Shown piece by piece: positions 8,652-16,343 of a stretch of DNA of 47,254 nt (within the stretch, counting starts at the first letter, position 1; the number at the start of each line of letters is the position of its first letter). This stretch comes from an uncultured Bacilli bacterium. Lineage in GTDB: Bacteria; Bacillota_I; Bacilli_A; RF39; UBA660. The stretch lies in assembly GCA_947623925.1 (NCBI GenBank), contig CANQID010000007.1, forward strand, positions 1-47,254, written 5' to 3'. The position numbers were made by a program, and so were the translations under genes. Under the pieces are notes generated by a model, which saw only the letters and a list, made by a program, of their open reading frames with translations, did not search any database and had not been told where the DNA came from.

Positions 8652-10013
8652 TTATGGTGTAAGGACTATGCGGAAAGATATGTAATCATATGCCTGCCCA
8701 CCTCTTTTATCAAAAGTAAATTGACCTGCAACAAAAGCTTCGTCCCAATTTCCACCCCTGTCAAACCAATTACCTGCAGGGCAAAAGTACGCATTATCTC
8801 TGTACCAATTATCATGTTGCCTTGAACCAATAATATCATTAAAACTATAAAATGGACCCATTTCACCTGTTGCATCACCTAATTTTCTATTATTATAAGT
8901 AGTCGATGTGCTATTAGATGGATATATATCAAAATATTTTTCATCATAAAGTGCTATGCTGGTCTCATCAAATCCACTATTAGCAGATAAAGTTCCCGAA
9001 GAATATGCTGAAACATATTCACGTGCTCCACCACTCATATCATATATTCCACTAATATTTCCTGTAGTACTTGCTTTATATCCTACATTTGTATTATATG
9101 GTTTAGTTAAACTTTCATCTGTCCCTGATGTTCCCGGATAATTATCTGCAAATATATCTTCTGTTGTACTATAACCTGTCAAATATGATTTATTATTATT
9201 TACGTTTACTTCAGTATTTATTCCATATTTTGAATGTGATAAATATGCTGCCGCACCCCATTCAATGTTTTTCATCATATGTGAATCTAAATTTCTTTTA
9301 TAATTATATGAAGTTTCAAACATTGTTCTTATATTTATGTTTCTTAATGAAACTTCATTAGGTTTTATTTTAATATTATCAGTTGTTCCAGAAGTTTCAA
9401 ACTTTCCTACCCATATTCCATTTAATTCTTCATTACCAAAGGTAAAAGCAGGATGTGTTAACCAATCATTTTCAGTAGTACCTACTGATTTAACAGATGA
9501 CTTATCTTCAAACACAATTTCAATTGTTTGTACAGAGTTTCCATAATCACTTGGTTTATTAGATGGCGCTGAAGTATAATTACCTTCATCAAATATTTTA
9601 TATCTATATCTAGGTATCCAAACAAAATATGACTCTATATCTGCTTCAGGTATTATATCTCCTTCACTATAACTATCTTCTTTATTAAGTATTACAGCAT
9701 TTGCCCATATTTTATTTTCATAACTATACCACATAGTAGTTCTATCAGCTTTTTTTACAGTTCCGTCATTATCTATAGTAACCGCTATAAGATCACCATA
9801 TATTTCTGGATAAGCTCCGTTTAAAATAGCTTCTTTATATAATTTTGCTTGCTCTTCTGTACCATTTATTTTGTTTAACGCATCTGTTTTTTGTTTGTCT
9901 AATATTACTTTTCTCGAACTAAGTAATATTAATATTAAAAGCATAAGCATTAAAAATAAAATGATCATTGAATAAATAATTGATGTTATGGCAAAACCTT
10001 TATTATTTTTCAT
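8652..10013 (-). CDS. Minor-pilin-like protein with FGE/C-type-lectin-like C-terminal domain
   Basis: A 453-residue protein. The leader MKNNKG and FAITSIIYSMIILFLMLML form a prepilin-type N terminus, but mature position 5 is Ser rather than the Glu found in most pilins; lack of Glu5 is known in tip subunits such as GspK. Residues about 120-453 resemble the formylglycine-generating-enzyme/C-type lectin fold: FVWIPRYRYKIF, GIWVGKFETSG, SGIYDMSGGAREYVSAY, then RGGNWDE, RGG and the terminal ISFRIVL. A role as pilus-tip adhesin is inferred. No sulfatase is nearby and I cannot confirm FGE catalytic cysteines. The start follows AAGGTGAT, and the gene has its own promoter. Confidence 0.75.
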   Translation of the reverse strand: MKNNKGFAITSIIYSMIILFLMLMLLILILLSSRKVILDKQKTDALNKINGTEEQAKLYKEAILNGAYPEIYGDLIAVTIDNDGTVKKADRTTMWYSYENKIWANAVILNKEDSYSEGDIIPEADIESYFVWIPRYRYKIFDEGNYTSAPSNKPSDYGNSVQTIEIVFEDKSSVKSVGTTENDWLTHPAFTFGNEELNGIWVGKFETSGTTDNIKIKPNEVSLRNINIRTMFETSYNYKRNLDSHMMKNIEWGAAAYLSHSKYGINTEVNVNNNKSYLTGYSTTEDIFADNYPGTSGTDESLTKPYNTNVGYKASTTGNISGIYDMSGGAREYVSAYSSGTLSANSGFDETSIALYDEKYFDIYPSNSTSTTYNNRKLGDATGEMGPFYSFNDIIGSRQHDNWYRDNAYFCPAGNWFDRGGNWDEAFVAGQFTFDKRGGQAYDYISFRIVLTP

Positions 10014-10037
10014 AAATCACCTTCTTATTCTAATAAA

Positions 10038-10066
10038 ATTATATAAAATGTTTAAAAATAAATCAA
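10038..10066 (-). promoter_or_regulatory. SigA promoter of the pilin-FGE gene
   Basis: TTGATT (10061-10066), a 17-bp spacer and TATAAT (10038-10043) on the minus strand, 25 bp upstream of the start codon. Confidence 0.65.
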
Positions 10067-10136
10067 GTATAATATATAATGAGTTTTATTATATTTTTTC
10101 TATAATTTTTAAATATTGTTTTAATTTTAATATTTG

Positions 10137-10165
10137 AAAAAAAAGAAAACTATATAAAGTTTTCT
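10137..10165 (-). terminator. Terminator downstream of ysxE region
   Basis: An 8-bp stem AGAAAACT/AGTTTTCT (10144-10165) followed on the minus strand by eight T. It is the first terminator after the ysxE stop, about 270 bp away, so a spoVID-ysxE transcript may run antisense through the small plus-strand gene at 10273. Confidence 0.65.
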
Positions 10166-10228
10166 AATCAATAATAATTTATATATAAATTATTTTAAAT
10201 AAAGTTTAAAAAATGATAAATAATCTAT

Positions 10229-10255
10229 ACAAAAATAATTAAAATGCATATCTTA
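10229..10255 (+). promoter_or_regulatory. Candidate SigK-type promoter of the 60-residue membrane protein
   Basis: AC (10229-10230), 16 bp, then CATATCTTA (10247-10255), which fits the late mother-cell SigK pattern AC-N16-CATAnnnTA. The ribosome binding site begins 4 bp after the -10, so the leader would be only about 11 nt. Confidence 0.35.
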
Positions 10256-10272
10256 TTTTAGGTGATTTACAT

Positions 10273-10455
10273 ATGCATAATAATAAAAATTGGTGGGGAG
10301 GCAGAGGTAAATGGTATATTTTTTCATTCGCTTTTGCTGTCATAATAATATATCAATTTATAATAACAATTTTTGTACTAACAAGATTTAATTTATTTCT
10401 AATATTTTTCTTCTTAGCTTTACTGTTCTTTTCATTTTTTAGAATTTTCTGGTAA
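10273..10455 (+). CDS. Small membrane protein, probably sporulation-associated
   Basis: A 60-residue protein that I do not recognise. A hydrophilic start (MHNNKNWWGGRGKW) rich in Asn, Gly and Trp is followed by two hydrophobic stretches (about 15-35 and 40-58) separated by TRFNL, so it is probably a two-helix membrane peptide. AGGTGAT lies 6 nt before the ATG. Its 3' end overlaps the end of ysxE on the other strand by 24 bp. Position beside spoVID/ysxE and the SigK-like box suggest, but do not prove, expression in the mother cell. Confidence 0.6.
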   Translation: MHNNKNWWGGRGKWYIFSFAFAVIIIYQFIITIFVLTRFNLFLIFFFLALLFFSFFRIFW

Positions 10456-11316
10456 AACTAATTTCTCTGTTTTATACAAACTATTTATAACTCGACTTAC
10501 ATCCAAAGTATTATCATATTCAGATTTATCAAATTCAATTTTATCTGGAAGTACAATTAAAATAAATAAAAGCCTTTTTTCAGTTGGAAGAAGTGGAAAT
10601 TTGCTTTCATATCTATTTAAAATTTCAGAAAAATCAAATTCTAATCCATGTTTTTTATAAAGTTTATAAATATCAAATATAGGTAATCCTATTTTTGATT
10701 TATTCCAACTAATTAAATATGGATGATCATTTTCAATAAAATGATCTAATCTTAAATTATTATGAAGAACAACTAATCGTTGTTTTTTTATTTCTTTAAT
10801 TTCACTATACCATTCATCTAATTCTTCTTTTGCATATGTTAAGGACGCAAATAATTTTGATATATTTGATGCAAGTAAATATTGACTTGGACTCATATAT
10901 ACTTTTGCCTCAATTATAGTTATTAAGTCCATATAATAACTATATAAATATTCAATATTATTATTAATATCCTCATATATTTCTTTATAGTCATCTTCTG
11001 TTACTTCTTTATAATGTGTAGTTTTATAATGAAGTAAACTCACTAAATCTATCATATCTAATATCTTTTGTTCTTTAGGTAAATCAATATCTTTAATATA
11101 TTCTGTTATTAAATATTCATCATTATAACTATTAAGTATTTTAGGATAATAATTAAAGTTTCTTGTTTTTAAATAATTATATATATCAGTTGAATATTTG
11201 TTTTCTTTAACTACATATTTAGAATCCCTTGTATCTATAAAATAAACATTATTATTTTTTGTATATCTATTTGCAACCAATGAATTTTTTTTAAGTATTT
11301 CATCTATTTTAAGCAT
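10432..11316 (-). CDS. ysxE: YsxE/CotS-family spore coat kinase-like protein
   Basis: A 294-residue protein of the aminoglycoside-phosphotransferase/CotS fold. An N-lobe with VVKENKYSTDIYNYLK and ITEYI is followed by the catalytic-loop equivalent VVLHNNLRLDHFI and then YLISWNKSKIGLPIFDIYKLY. In CotS-like proteins the last segment normally starts I-D-W/F with a metal-binding Asp; here it is Ser, and the loop reads HNNLRLD. It may therefore be a pseudokinase with a structural role in the coat. The start overlaps the spoVID stop by 8 bp. In B. subtilis ysxE also directly follows spoVID, which supports the assignment. Confidence 0.75.
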   Translation of the reverse strand: MLKIDEILKKNSLVANRYTKNNNVYFIDTRDSKYVVKENKYSTDIYNYLKTRNFNYYPKILNSYNDEYLITEYIKDIDLPKEQKILDMIDLVSLLHYKTTHYKEVTEDDYKEIYEDINNNIEYLYSYYMDLITIIEAKVYMSPSQYLLASNISKLFASLTYAKEELDEWYSEIKEIKKQRLVVLHNNLRLDHFIENDHPYLISWNKSKIGLPIFDIYKLYKKHGLEFDFSEILNRYESKFPLLPTEKRLLFILIVLPDKIEFDKSEYDNTLDVSRVINSLYKTEKLVLPENSKK

Positions 11317-11956
11317 TGGTTGGTATTATTAATTTATCCCCTAATTTTAAATCTTTTAAATCATTATATTCTTGTAATTTTTCTTTATCAATTCCATATT
11401 TACTTACTATTGATTCAATAGTATCTCCTTCTCTTACAATATAAACACTATAACTTGAATATATTTCATCTGAATCAATCTCTTTAAATAAAGTTTCTTC
11501 AGGTTCTATGCATCTTTCTTTCTCTTCTATAATTTCATTATTAGTATCATCAGAAATTGAATCAATAATATTTTCATGTTCAATTTCAACTTCTTGCAAT
11601 TTGTTTTCTTGTCTAACTTCTTCGATAATTGGAATTTCTTCCATTTTGTCAATTGTTACTTCTATATTTATATTTAAAGTATCATTATTTATAATTTCAT
11701 AGTAAAAGTCACTTACTTCAACACTTGCTTTACTTAAATCATATTTTTCATCTATACTTATTTCAACAGGTAAATCATAACTAAATGGTTCTGTATTAAT
11801 ACTAGAATCATTCATCTTATAATCTCCACTCACAACAAAATTACCAAGAACTGAATTATCCTTAAAATTTAAATTATCTTCTAATGAAATACTTGTTATT
11901 TCTGATAAATTAGTTTTAAATAAAATATTCTTTTTAAAAGGTATTATTTTTTTCAT
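11309..11956 (-). CDS. spoVID: SpoVID-like spore morphogenetic protein with C-terminal LysM
   Basis: A 215-residue protein. The N-terminal ~110 residues match the SpoVID/SipL N-terminal domain: FVVSGDYKMNDSSINTEPF, LPVEISIDEKYDLSKASVEV, SDFYYEIINNDTLNINIEV. A short acidic linker (about 115-165, rich in Glu and Ile) replaces the long one of B. subtilis SpoVID (about 575 residues). Residues about 170-214 form one LysM domain (YIVREGDTIESIVSKYGI, LKLGDKLIIP). SpoVID directs encasement of the spore by coat layers and binds SafA and peptidoglycan precursors. AGGAGG is 6 nt before the ATG, and AATACAAT at 11974-11981 resembles a SigE -10. It is followed by ysxE. Confidence 0.82.
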   Translation of the reverse strand: MKKIIPFKKNILFKTNLSEITSISLEDNLNFKDNSVLGNFVVSGDYKMNDSSINTEPFSYDLPVEISIDEKYDLSKASVEVSDFYYEIINNDTLNINIEVTIDKMEEIPIIEEVRQENKLQEVEIEHENIIDSISDDTNNEIIEEKERCIEPEETLFKEIDSDEIYSSYSVYIVREGDTIESIVSKYGIDKEKLQEYNDLKDLKLGDKLIIPTNA

Positions 11957-11987
11957 ATTATTCCTCCTAATTAATTGTATTTTAAAA

Positions 11988-12009
11988 AAAACTAGATATT
12001 ACTAGTTTT
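11988..12009 (-). terminator. Terminator between the unknown 231-residue gene and spoVID
   Basis: An 8-bp stem AAAACTAG/CTAGTTTT followed on the minus strand by TTTT. It overlaps the stop codon of the upstream gene, so spoVID must use its own promoter. Confidence 0.75.
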
Positions 12010-12697
12010 TTACATATGCTTTTTTATTATCAATTTTTAAGTCTTTAAATTTTATGTCAATTACTTTTTCTTTTATATTAAGAGTTCTAAGTTCTATATA
12101 TAATGAGTTATATTCGTCTAATTTATTAATCTTATTTGCTTTAGAGCGTTTTATATTTTCATCTAATATAGCATTCAAATTATTTAAAAATATTTCTTCA
12201 TAAATAATTTTTGGATTTTCTATAAGTATTGCATTAATTGAACCTAGAAATTGATCATTCATAACATATTTATTTATAATTTCAGAATCAATAGGATTTG
12301 AAAATTCATTTAAAATAATAAAATCATTTATAATTTCACTATTATTTTTAATTTTGTTATAATTTTCTGGATATCTCTTTTCTGATTCAATATCTTTAAA
12401 TAAAGAATCTGAACATAGTTCAATTGTATTCAATACTCCTATAATTTCATTACATAATTCATACATTTTTACTTTTTCTTCATAAGATGAATATTTAATA
12501 TCATGTCTAAAATATGAAATCAAATCATATAAGTTTTCTCTTGCATCATAAGTTATAAATGAATTTATTTCCACATATTGTTTTATAAAATCTAGTCCAA
12601 ATGATTCAAATTTAATTATTTGTCGTTTTAAAATTTCTAGTTGTTGTTTATCTAATATAGAAGTTTGTATAAGTTTATATGTTAAATAATTTATCAT
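12002..12697 (-). CDS. Uncharacterised helical protein coupled to lon
   Basis: A 231-residue protein that I do not recognise. It is predicted soluble and almost all helical, rich in Ile, Asn, Glu, Lys and Tyr, with no signal peptide, membrane helix or obvious catalytic motif. Notable segments are FGLDFIKQYVEINSF, DLISYFRHDIKY and a basic C-terminal end (KFKDLKIDNKKAYVKN). The ATG at 12697 shares four bases with the lon stop (ATGA), a sign of coupled translation; a GTG two codons upstream is a weaker alternative. A strong terminator follows. In B. subtilis the gene after lonA is the GTPase ysxC, but no G motifs are visible here. A role with Lon is only inferred. Confidence 0.7.
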   Translation of the reverse strand: MINYLTYKLIQTSILDKQQLEILKRQIIKFESFGLDFIKQYVEINSFITYDARENLYDLISYFRHDIKYSSYEEKVKMYELCNEIIGVLNTIELCSDSLFKDIESEKRYPENYNKIKNNSEIINDFIILNEFSNPIDSEIINKYVMNDQFLGSINAILIENPKIIYEEIFLNNLNAILDENIKRSKANKINKLDEYNSLYIELRTLNIKEKVIDIKFKDLKIDNKKAYVKN

Positions 12698-15015
12698 TTC
12701 CACACTTCTTTCATTACTTCTTCATAATTTTTAACAGGAATATATTTTATAGATTCAATTATCTCTCTTGGTATTTCATCTAAATCTGATTGATTATCAT
12801 ATGGTATTATTATTTTTTTTATACCATTTCTATAAGCTCCTATACTTTTTTCTTTTAATCCACCTATTGGCAAGACCTCACCTCTTAATGTTATTTCACC
12901 TGTTAATGCAATAAAGGGTGAAACTTTTTGATTTGTAAACAAACTTATTAAGGCAGTTGTAAGAGCAATTCCAGCACTTGGTCCATCTTTTGGTATCGCT
13001 CCTTCTGGAACATGAATATGTATATCGTTTTCTATTAATTTATTATAATCTATATTAAATTTATAAGCATTTGCTTTTATATAATCGAATGCTATGTGAG
13101 CACTTTCTTTCATTACATCGCCAAGTGAACCTGTAAGTTCTAATTTTCCATTACCTTTAAAATAATTAACTTCTATAGGTAATGTATCTCCTCCATAACT
13201 AGTATAAGCAAGACCATTTACTATACCAATTTTTGCATCTTCATTCTTTTTTGATAAATGATATTTTATCTTTCCTAAATATTCTTCTAAGTTGTCAATC
13301 GTAATATTTATTGTATCTATTTTAACTTTATCTATAACTATTTTTGTAACTATTTTTCTAATTATTGTATCTATTTGTCTAGTTAATTCTCTTACACCTG
13401 CTTCTCTTGTATAATTTCTAATTATTTTAAGTATTGCTTCATCTGAAAAGTTTATTGTTTTATTAGCTAATCCATGTTCATTCATTGATCTTTCTATTAT
13501 ATGCTTTCTACATATATCAAGTTTTTCATATTCAGTATAACCACTTAATTTAACTATCTCTAATCTGTCTTTTAATTCTTCTGGTATATTTTCAATGTAA
13601 TTTGCGGTTAAAATAAACATTACTTTTGATAAATCAAATTCCTCTTCAATATAATTATCACTAAAATATTTATTTTGTTCAGGATCTAATACATCTAAAA
13701 GTGCACTAGCTGGATCTCCTTTAATATCTTTTGTCATTTTGTCTATCTCATCAATTAGAAAAACAGGATTTGAAGTTTTTGCTTTTTTTATCATCTGTAT
13801 AATTTTTCCAGGGCTTGATCCAAGATAAGTTTTTCTATGTCCAATTATTTCTGCTTCGTCATTAACTCCACCTACAGACATTTTAACAAATTTTCTATTT
13901 ATTGCTTCTGCAATTGAAAAAGCAAGTGTTGTTTTTCCTACACCTGGAGGTCCTACAAGACAAATTATAGGTGTTTTTGAATTATTAGAAATTTGTTTTA
14001 CAGCTAAATATTCTAATATTCTTTCTTTAACCTTTTCTAATCCATAATGAGTTTTATCTAATTTTTCTTTAACTTTTTTTAAATCTTTATTATCATTTGT
14101 ATAAACATTCCAAGGAAGTGAAATCAACCAATCTATATAATTTTTTACTACGCTTAATTCTGGTGAAACTGATGAAAGAGTTTCATATCTTTTTAATTCT
14201 GTTTCTATTCTCTCTTTCGTTTTTTTTGGTAAAGTTAATTTTGATATTTTTTCTCTAATTGATTCTATTTCAATATCTTTAGAATTTGTATCTCCTAATT
14301 CTTCTTTTATTGTTTTAATTTTTTCGCGTAAAATATATTCTTTTTGATTTTCATCAATTTCTTTTTTTACTTTAATATCTATATTTCTTTCTATCTCATA
14401 TATTTGTGTTTCTTTATACATATCTTCAAGAATATGTTCAAATCTTACTTTGCTATTTGTTTCTAATAAATATTCATTTTGTCTATTTAAAGTTATTGGT
14501 AAAAATGGAACAACTACATCTGTAAGTTTTGAAAGGCTATTTATTGATGAAATTATATTTAGTACACTATTACTCATAGTAGGGATATTACTTATAAAGT
14601 TTTCGAGTTCTCTAGATAATTTTTTCATTAATATATTTTCTTCTACAGCATCCAAATTTTCTTTTTCAATATTTGAAACTATAGATTCTATTATATCAAA
14701 ACTCTTGTTTGTATTTAAAAATTCATGAACTTTCGCTCTTCTCATTCCTGTTATTATTACTCTAGTTTTCCCATTTGGTAATTCCATTCTATTACTTATT
14801 TTTGATATTACACCAATTTTAGGTAAGTTTTTTAAATCTGGATTTTCCTCAATTAAATCTGGATTGCTTATAACTAGTATATTTGAATCATGAAACATTT
14901 CAGACACATCTATTATGCTTTTAGAAACAGAACTATCAAATTCTAATCGTATTTCGTTGTGTGGTAATAAAACTATGCCTCTAAGTAATAATACTGGTAA
15001 GTTGATTTTTATCAT
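12694..15015 (-). CDS. lon: ATP-dependent protease Lon (LonA type)
   Basis: A complete 773-residue LonA: N-terminal substrate-binding domain (about 1-200), coiled-coil linker, AAA+ module with Walker A GPPGVGKTT at about 353 and Walker B FLIDEIDKM, sensor region, then the C-terminal protease domain. The Ser-Lys dyad is visible: Ser in PKDGPSAG at about 678 and Lys in GGLKEK at about 719. Lon degrades misfolded and regulatory proteins in the cytosol. The start has GGAGGTG 6 nt upstream. lonA also lies near spoVID-ysxE in B. subtilis. No heat-shock operator (CIRCE or CtsR repeat) is visible upstream. Confidence 0.97.
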   Translation of the reverse strand: MIKINLPVLLLRGIVLLPHNEIRLEFDSSVSKSIIDVSEMFHDSNILVISNPDLIEENPDLKNLPKIGVISKISNRMELPNGKTRVIITGMRRAKVHEFLNTNKSFDIIESIVSNIEKENLDAVEENILMKKLSRELENFISNIPTMSNSVLNIISSINSLSKLTDVVVPFLPITLNRQNEYLLETNSKVRFEHILEDMYKETQIYEIERNIDIKVKKEIDENQKEYILREKIKTIKEELGDTNSKDIEIESIREKISKLTLPKKTKERIETELKRYETLSSVSPELSVVKNYIDWLISLPWNVYTNDNKDLKKVKEKLDKTHYGLEKVKERILEYLAVKQISNNSKTPIICLVGPPGVGKTTLAFSIAEAINRKFVKMSVGGVNDEAEIIGHRKTYLGSSPGKIIQMIKKAKTSNPVFLIDEIDKMTKDIKGDPASALLDVLDPEQNKYFSDNYIEEEFDLSKVMFILTANYIENIPEELKDRLEIVKLSGYTEYEKLDICRKHIIERSMNEHGLANKTINFSDEAILKIIRNYTREAGVRELTRQIDTIIRKIVTKIVIDKVKIDTINITIDNLEEYLGKIKYHLSKKNEDAKIGIVNGLAYTSYGGDTLPIEVNYFKGNGKLELTGSLGDVMKESAHIAFDYIKANAYKFNIDYNKLIENDIHIHVPEGAIPKDGPSAGIALTTALISLFTNQKVSPFIALTGEITLRGEVLPIGGLKEKSIGAYRNGIKKIIIPYDNQSDLDEIPREIIESIKYIPVKNYEEVMKEVWK

Positions 15016-15043
15016 AGTTACACCTCCAACAAAATTAGTTTTT

Positions 15044-15072
15044 ATTATAATACAAAAAAAAATAAAAGTCTA
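15044..15072 (-). promoter_or_regulatory. Candidate SigA promoter of lon
   Basis: TAGACT (15067-15072), a 17-bp spacer and TATAAT (15044-15049) on the minus strand. The -10 is perfect, the -35 moderate. It is interlaced with the terminator of the upstream deacetylase-like gene. Confidence 0.5.
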
Positions 15073-15099
15073 TTAAATTTTATACTTTTAAAAACTTTT
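15053..15099 (-). terminator. Terminator of the deacetylase-like gene
   Basis: On the minus strand AATAAAAGT and ACTTTTATT can pair around a loop of about 23 nt, followed by a run of T. The long loop makes it weaker than the other terminators in this window. Confidence 0.45.
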
Positions 15100-15100
15100 A

Positions 15101-15886
15101 TTATTCTTTAGTTAAATTTGTTAAATCAGTTCCCTCATAACCTTTTGATTTTAAATAATTAATTACTGAATATAGTTCATGTGTTACTTCATCTGATACA
15201 TCTATTAAAACTATAAGACCAGGTTCTAATGATTGTTTTATTTTTAAATAAAAATTATTTTTTATTTCTAAAGATGGATAGATTGTAAAAATATTATTTG
15301 AACTACAAAATTCTAGAAATTTATTATTTTTTTCTTTATTGTAACAATACAAATTAAATTTAGAATTTTTATAGTTAATATCTGAATCAATAACTAAATC
15401 TGCTTTTTTACCTATATTTTGTAAAGTTGAGCCATATGAATTATCATTTAAAAGATATGATGCACTCATTGAATTAGAATCTAATATATTGTATATTTTT
15501 TCAATTTCTACTGCACTCCCTTTAAATATAAAATAAACATTTCTTTTTTTAGGATTGCCTTTAACTATGTATTTGTTATAATTGTCATATATTGATATAC
15601 TTGGTTTTTGTTTATCATACTCATAAAGTGTAGGATTATACTTTCCTAATCTTTTCATATTTTTATAACTTTTTTCTATGTTTACTACTAATCCACTTTT
15701 TCCTGGTATAATTGTATCCTTCACTATTATTGAATCAATATATTTAGTTTCGTATTTTTCTTTTTCTTCATTTATTTTCATCATAATATCATCTGTATTT
15801 TTTATAACATATGCAGTCTTCTCAGTACAAAAAAAACTAAACCAAATTAATGCTAATACTCCTATTATTTGGAAATTTTTTTTCAT
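15101..15886 (-). CDS. Degenerate polysaccharide-deacetylase-like membrane-anchored protein
   Basis: A 261-residue protein with an N-terminal signal or anchor (about residues 5-22). The C-terminal part (about 110-261) follows the NodB-fold order: beta strand VYFIFKG where active enzymes have the TFDDG metal site, a central SYLLND region, and the usual end VINYLKSKGYEGTDLTNL. None of the Asp/His metal ligands (TFDD, HxxxH) is present, so it is probably not a deacetylase. Sporulation-associated NodB homologues with altered sites are known, which makes a spore envelope role possible. The ATG at 15886 follows AGGTGAT by 4 nt. CATATATT at 15903-15910 looks like a SigE -10. The fold call is by pattern only. 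Confidence 0.5.
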   Translation of the reverse strand: MKKNFQIIGVLALIWFSFFCTEKTAYVIKNTDDIMMKINEEKEKYETKYIDSIIVKDTIIPGKSGLVVNIEKSYKNMKRLGKYNPTLYEYDKQKPSISIYDNYNKYIVKGNPKKRNVYFIFKGSAVEIEKIYNILDSNSMSASYLLNDNSYGSTLQNIGKKADLVIDSDINYKNSKFNLYCYNKEKNNKFLEFCSSNNIFTIYPSLEIKNNFYLKIKQSLEPGLIVLIDVSDEVTHELYSVINYLKSKGYEGTDLTNLTKE

Positions 15887-15929
15887 GAGAATCACCTATT
15901 TAAATATATGAATTTAAATTAGTTTTTTC

Positions 15930-15956
15930 ACTATTTTATTGTGTATACATAATATA
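15930..15956 (+). promoter_or_regulatory. Candidate SigK-type promoter of the coat-like peptide
   Basis: AC (15930-15931), 16 bp, then CATAATATA (15948-15956), fitting AC-N16-CATAnnnTA. AGGAGG starts 4 bp later, the same geometry as at 10229-10273. Confidence 0.4.
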
Positions 15957-15972
15957 ATATAGGAGGATATTT

Positions 15973-16173
15973 ATGAATAATAACATGTATTATTATAATA
16001 GAAATTATGCTGGGGATGATAGGCTAGTAGGTGGTTTTGCATTTCCTTTTCTTCTAGGAGGAGTTACAGGAGCTGCCATTGCACCAGCATTTTGGAGGCC
16101 TAGTCCATATGGTAGACCTTACTATCAACAACCATATTATCAGCCATATTACTATGGACCATATTATAGATAA
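15973..16173 (+). CDS. Small Tyr/Pro-rich spore-coat-like protein
   Basis: A 66-residue protein. An Asn/Tyr-rich head (MNNNMYYYNRNY) is followed by a short hydrophobic Gly-rich stretch (VGGFAFPFLLGGVTGAAIAP), then a tail made almost only of Pro, Tyr, Gln and Gly (repeats of QPYY). Such low-complexity Tyr-rich tails are typical of small coat or outer-layer proteins that become cross-linked. It has a very strong ribosome binding site (AGGAGG, 6 nt before ATG) and a SigK-like promoter. It stands alone on the plus strand, with a hairpin terminator after it. The coat assignment is inferred from composition and context. Confidence 0.65.
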   Translation: MNNNMYYYNRNYAGDDRLVGGFAFPFLLGGVTGAAIAPAFWRPSPYGRPYYQQPYYQPYYYGPYYR

Positions 16174-16192
16174 TTAAATTATAATAAAATTA

Positions 16193-16228
16193 AGAGATAT
16201 ATATAAATATTGTAAATATATATCTTTT
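16193..16228 (+). terminator. Terminator of the coat-like gene
   Basis: AGAGATATATA pairs with TATATATCTTT (one G-U pair) around a 13-nt loop, followed by TTTTAT on the plus strand. Confidence 0.5.
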
Positions 16229-16318
16229 ATTATAATCTAAAAATTTTGTATAAACTTTTATTTCAAAAATAATTAATATCATTAAAATTTATTATTTTAA
16301 TTAACAACATAATAAAAA

Positions 16319-16343
16319 ACTTTAGTATAATTTATACTAAAGT
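16319..16343 (-). terminator. Terminator of rny
   Basis: An 11-bp perfect stem ACTTTAGTATA/TATACTAAAGT with a 3-nt loop, followed on the minus strand by TTTTTT. It begins at the rny stop codon. Confidence 0.8.

Noticed and set aside
8652-8790. Variable region of a diversity-generating retroelement
   Set aside because: The C-terminal fold is suggestive, but no reverse transcriptase, Avd-like gene or second copy of this stretch is in the window, so I do not claim one.
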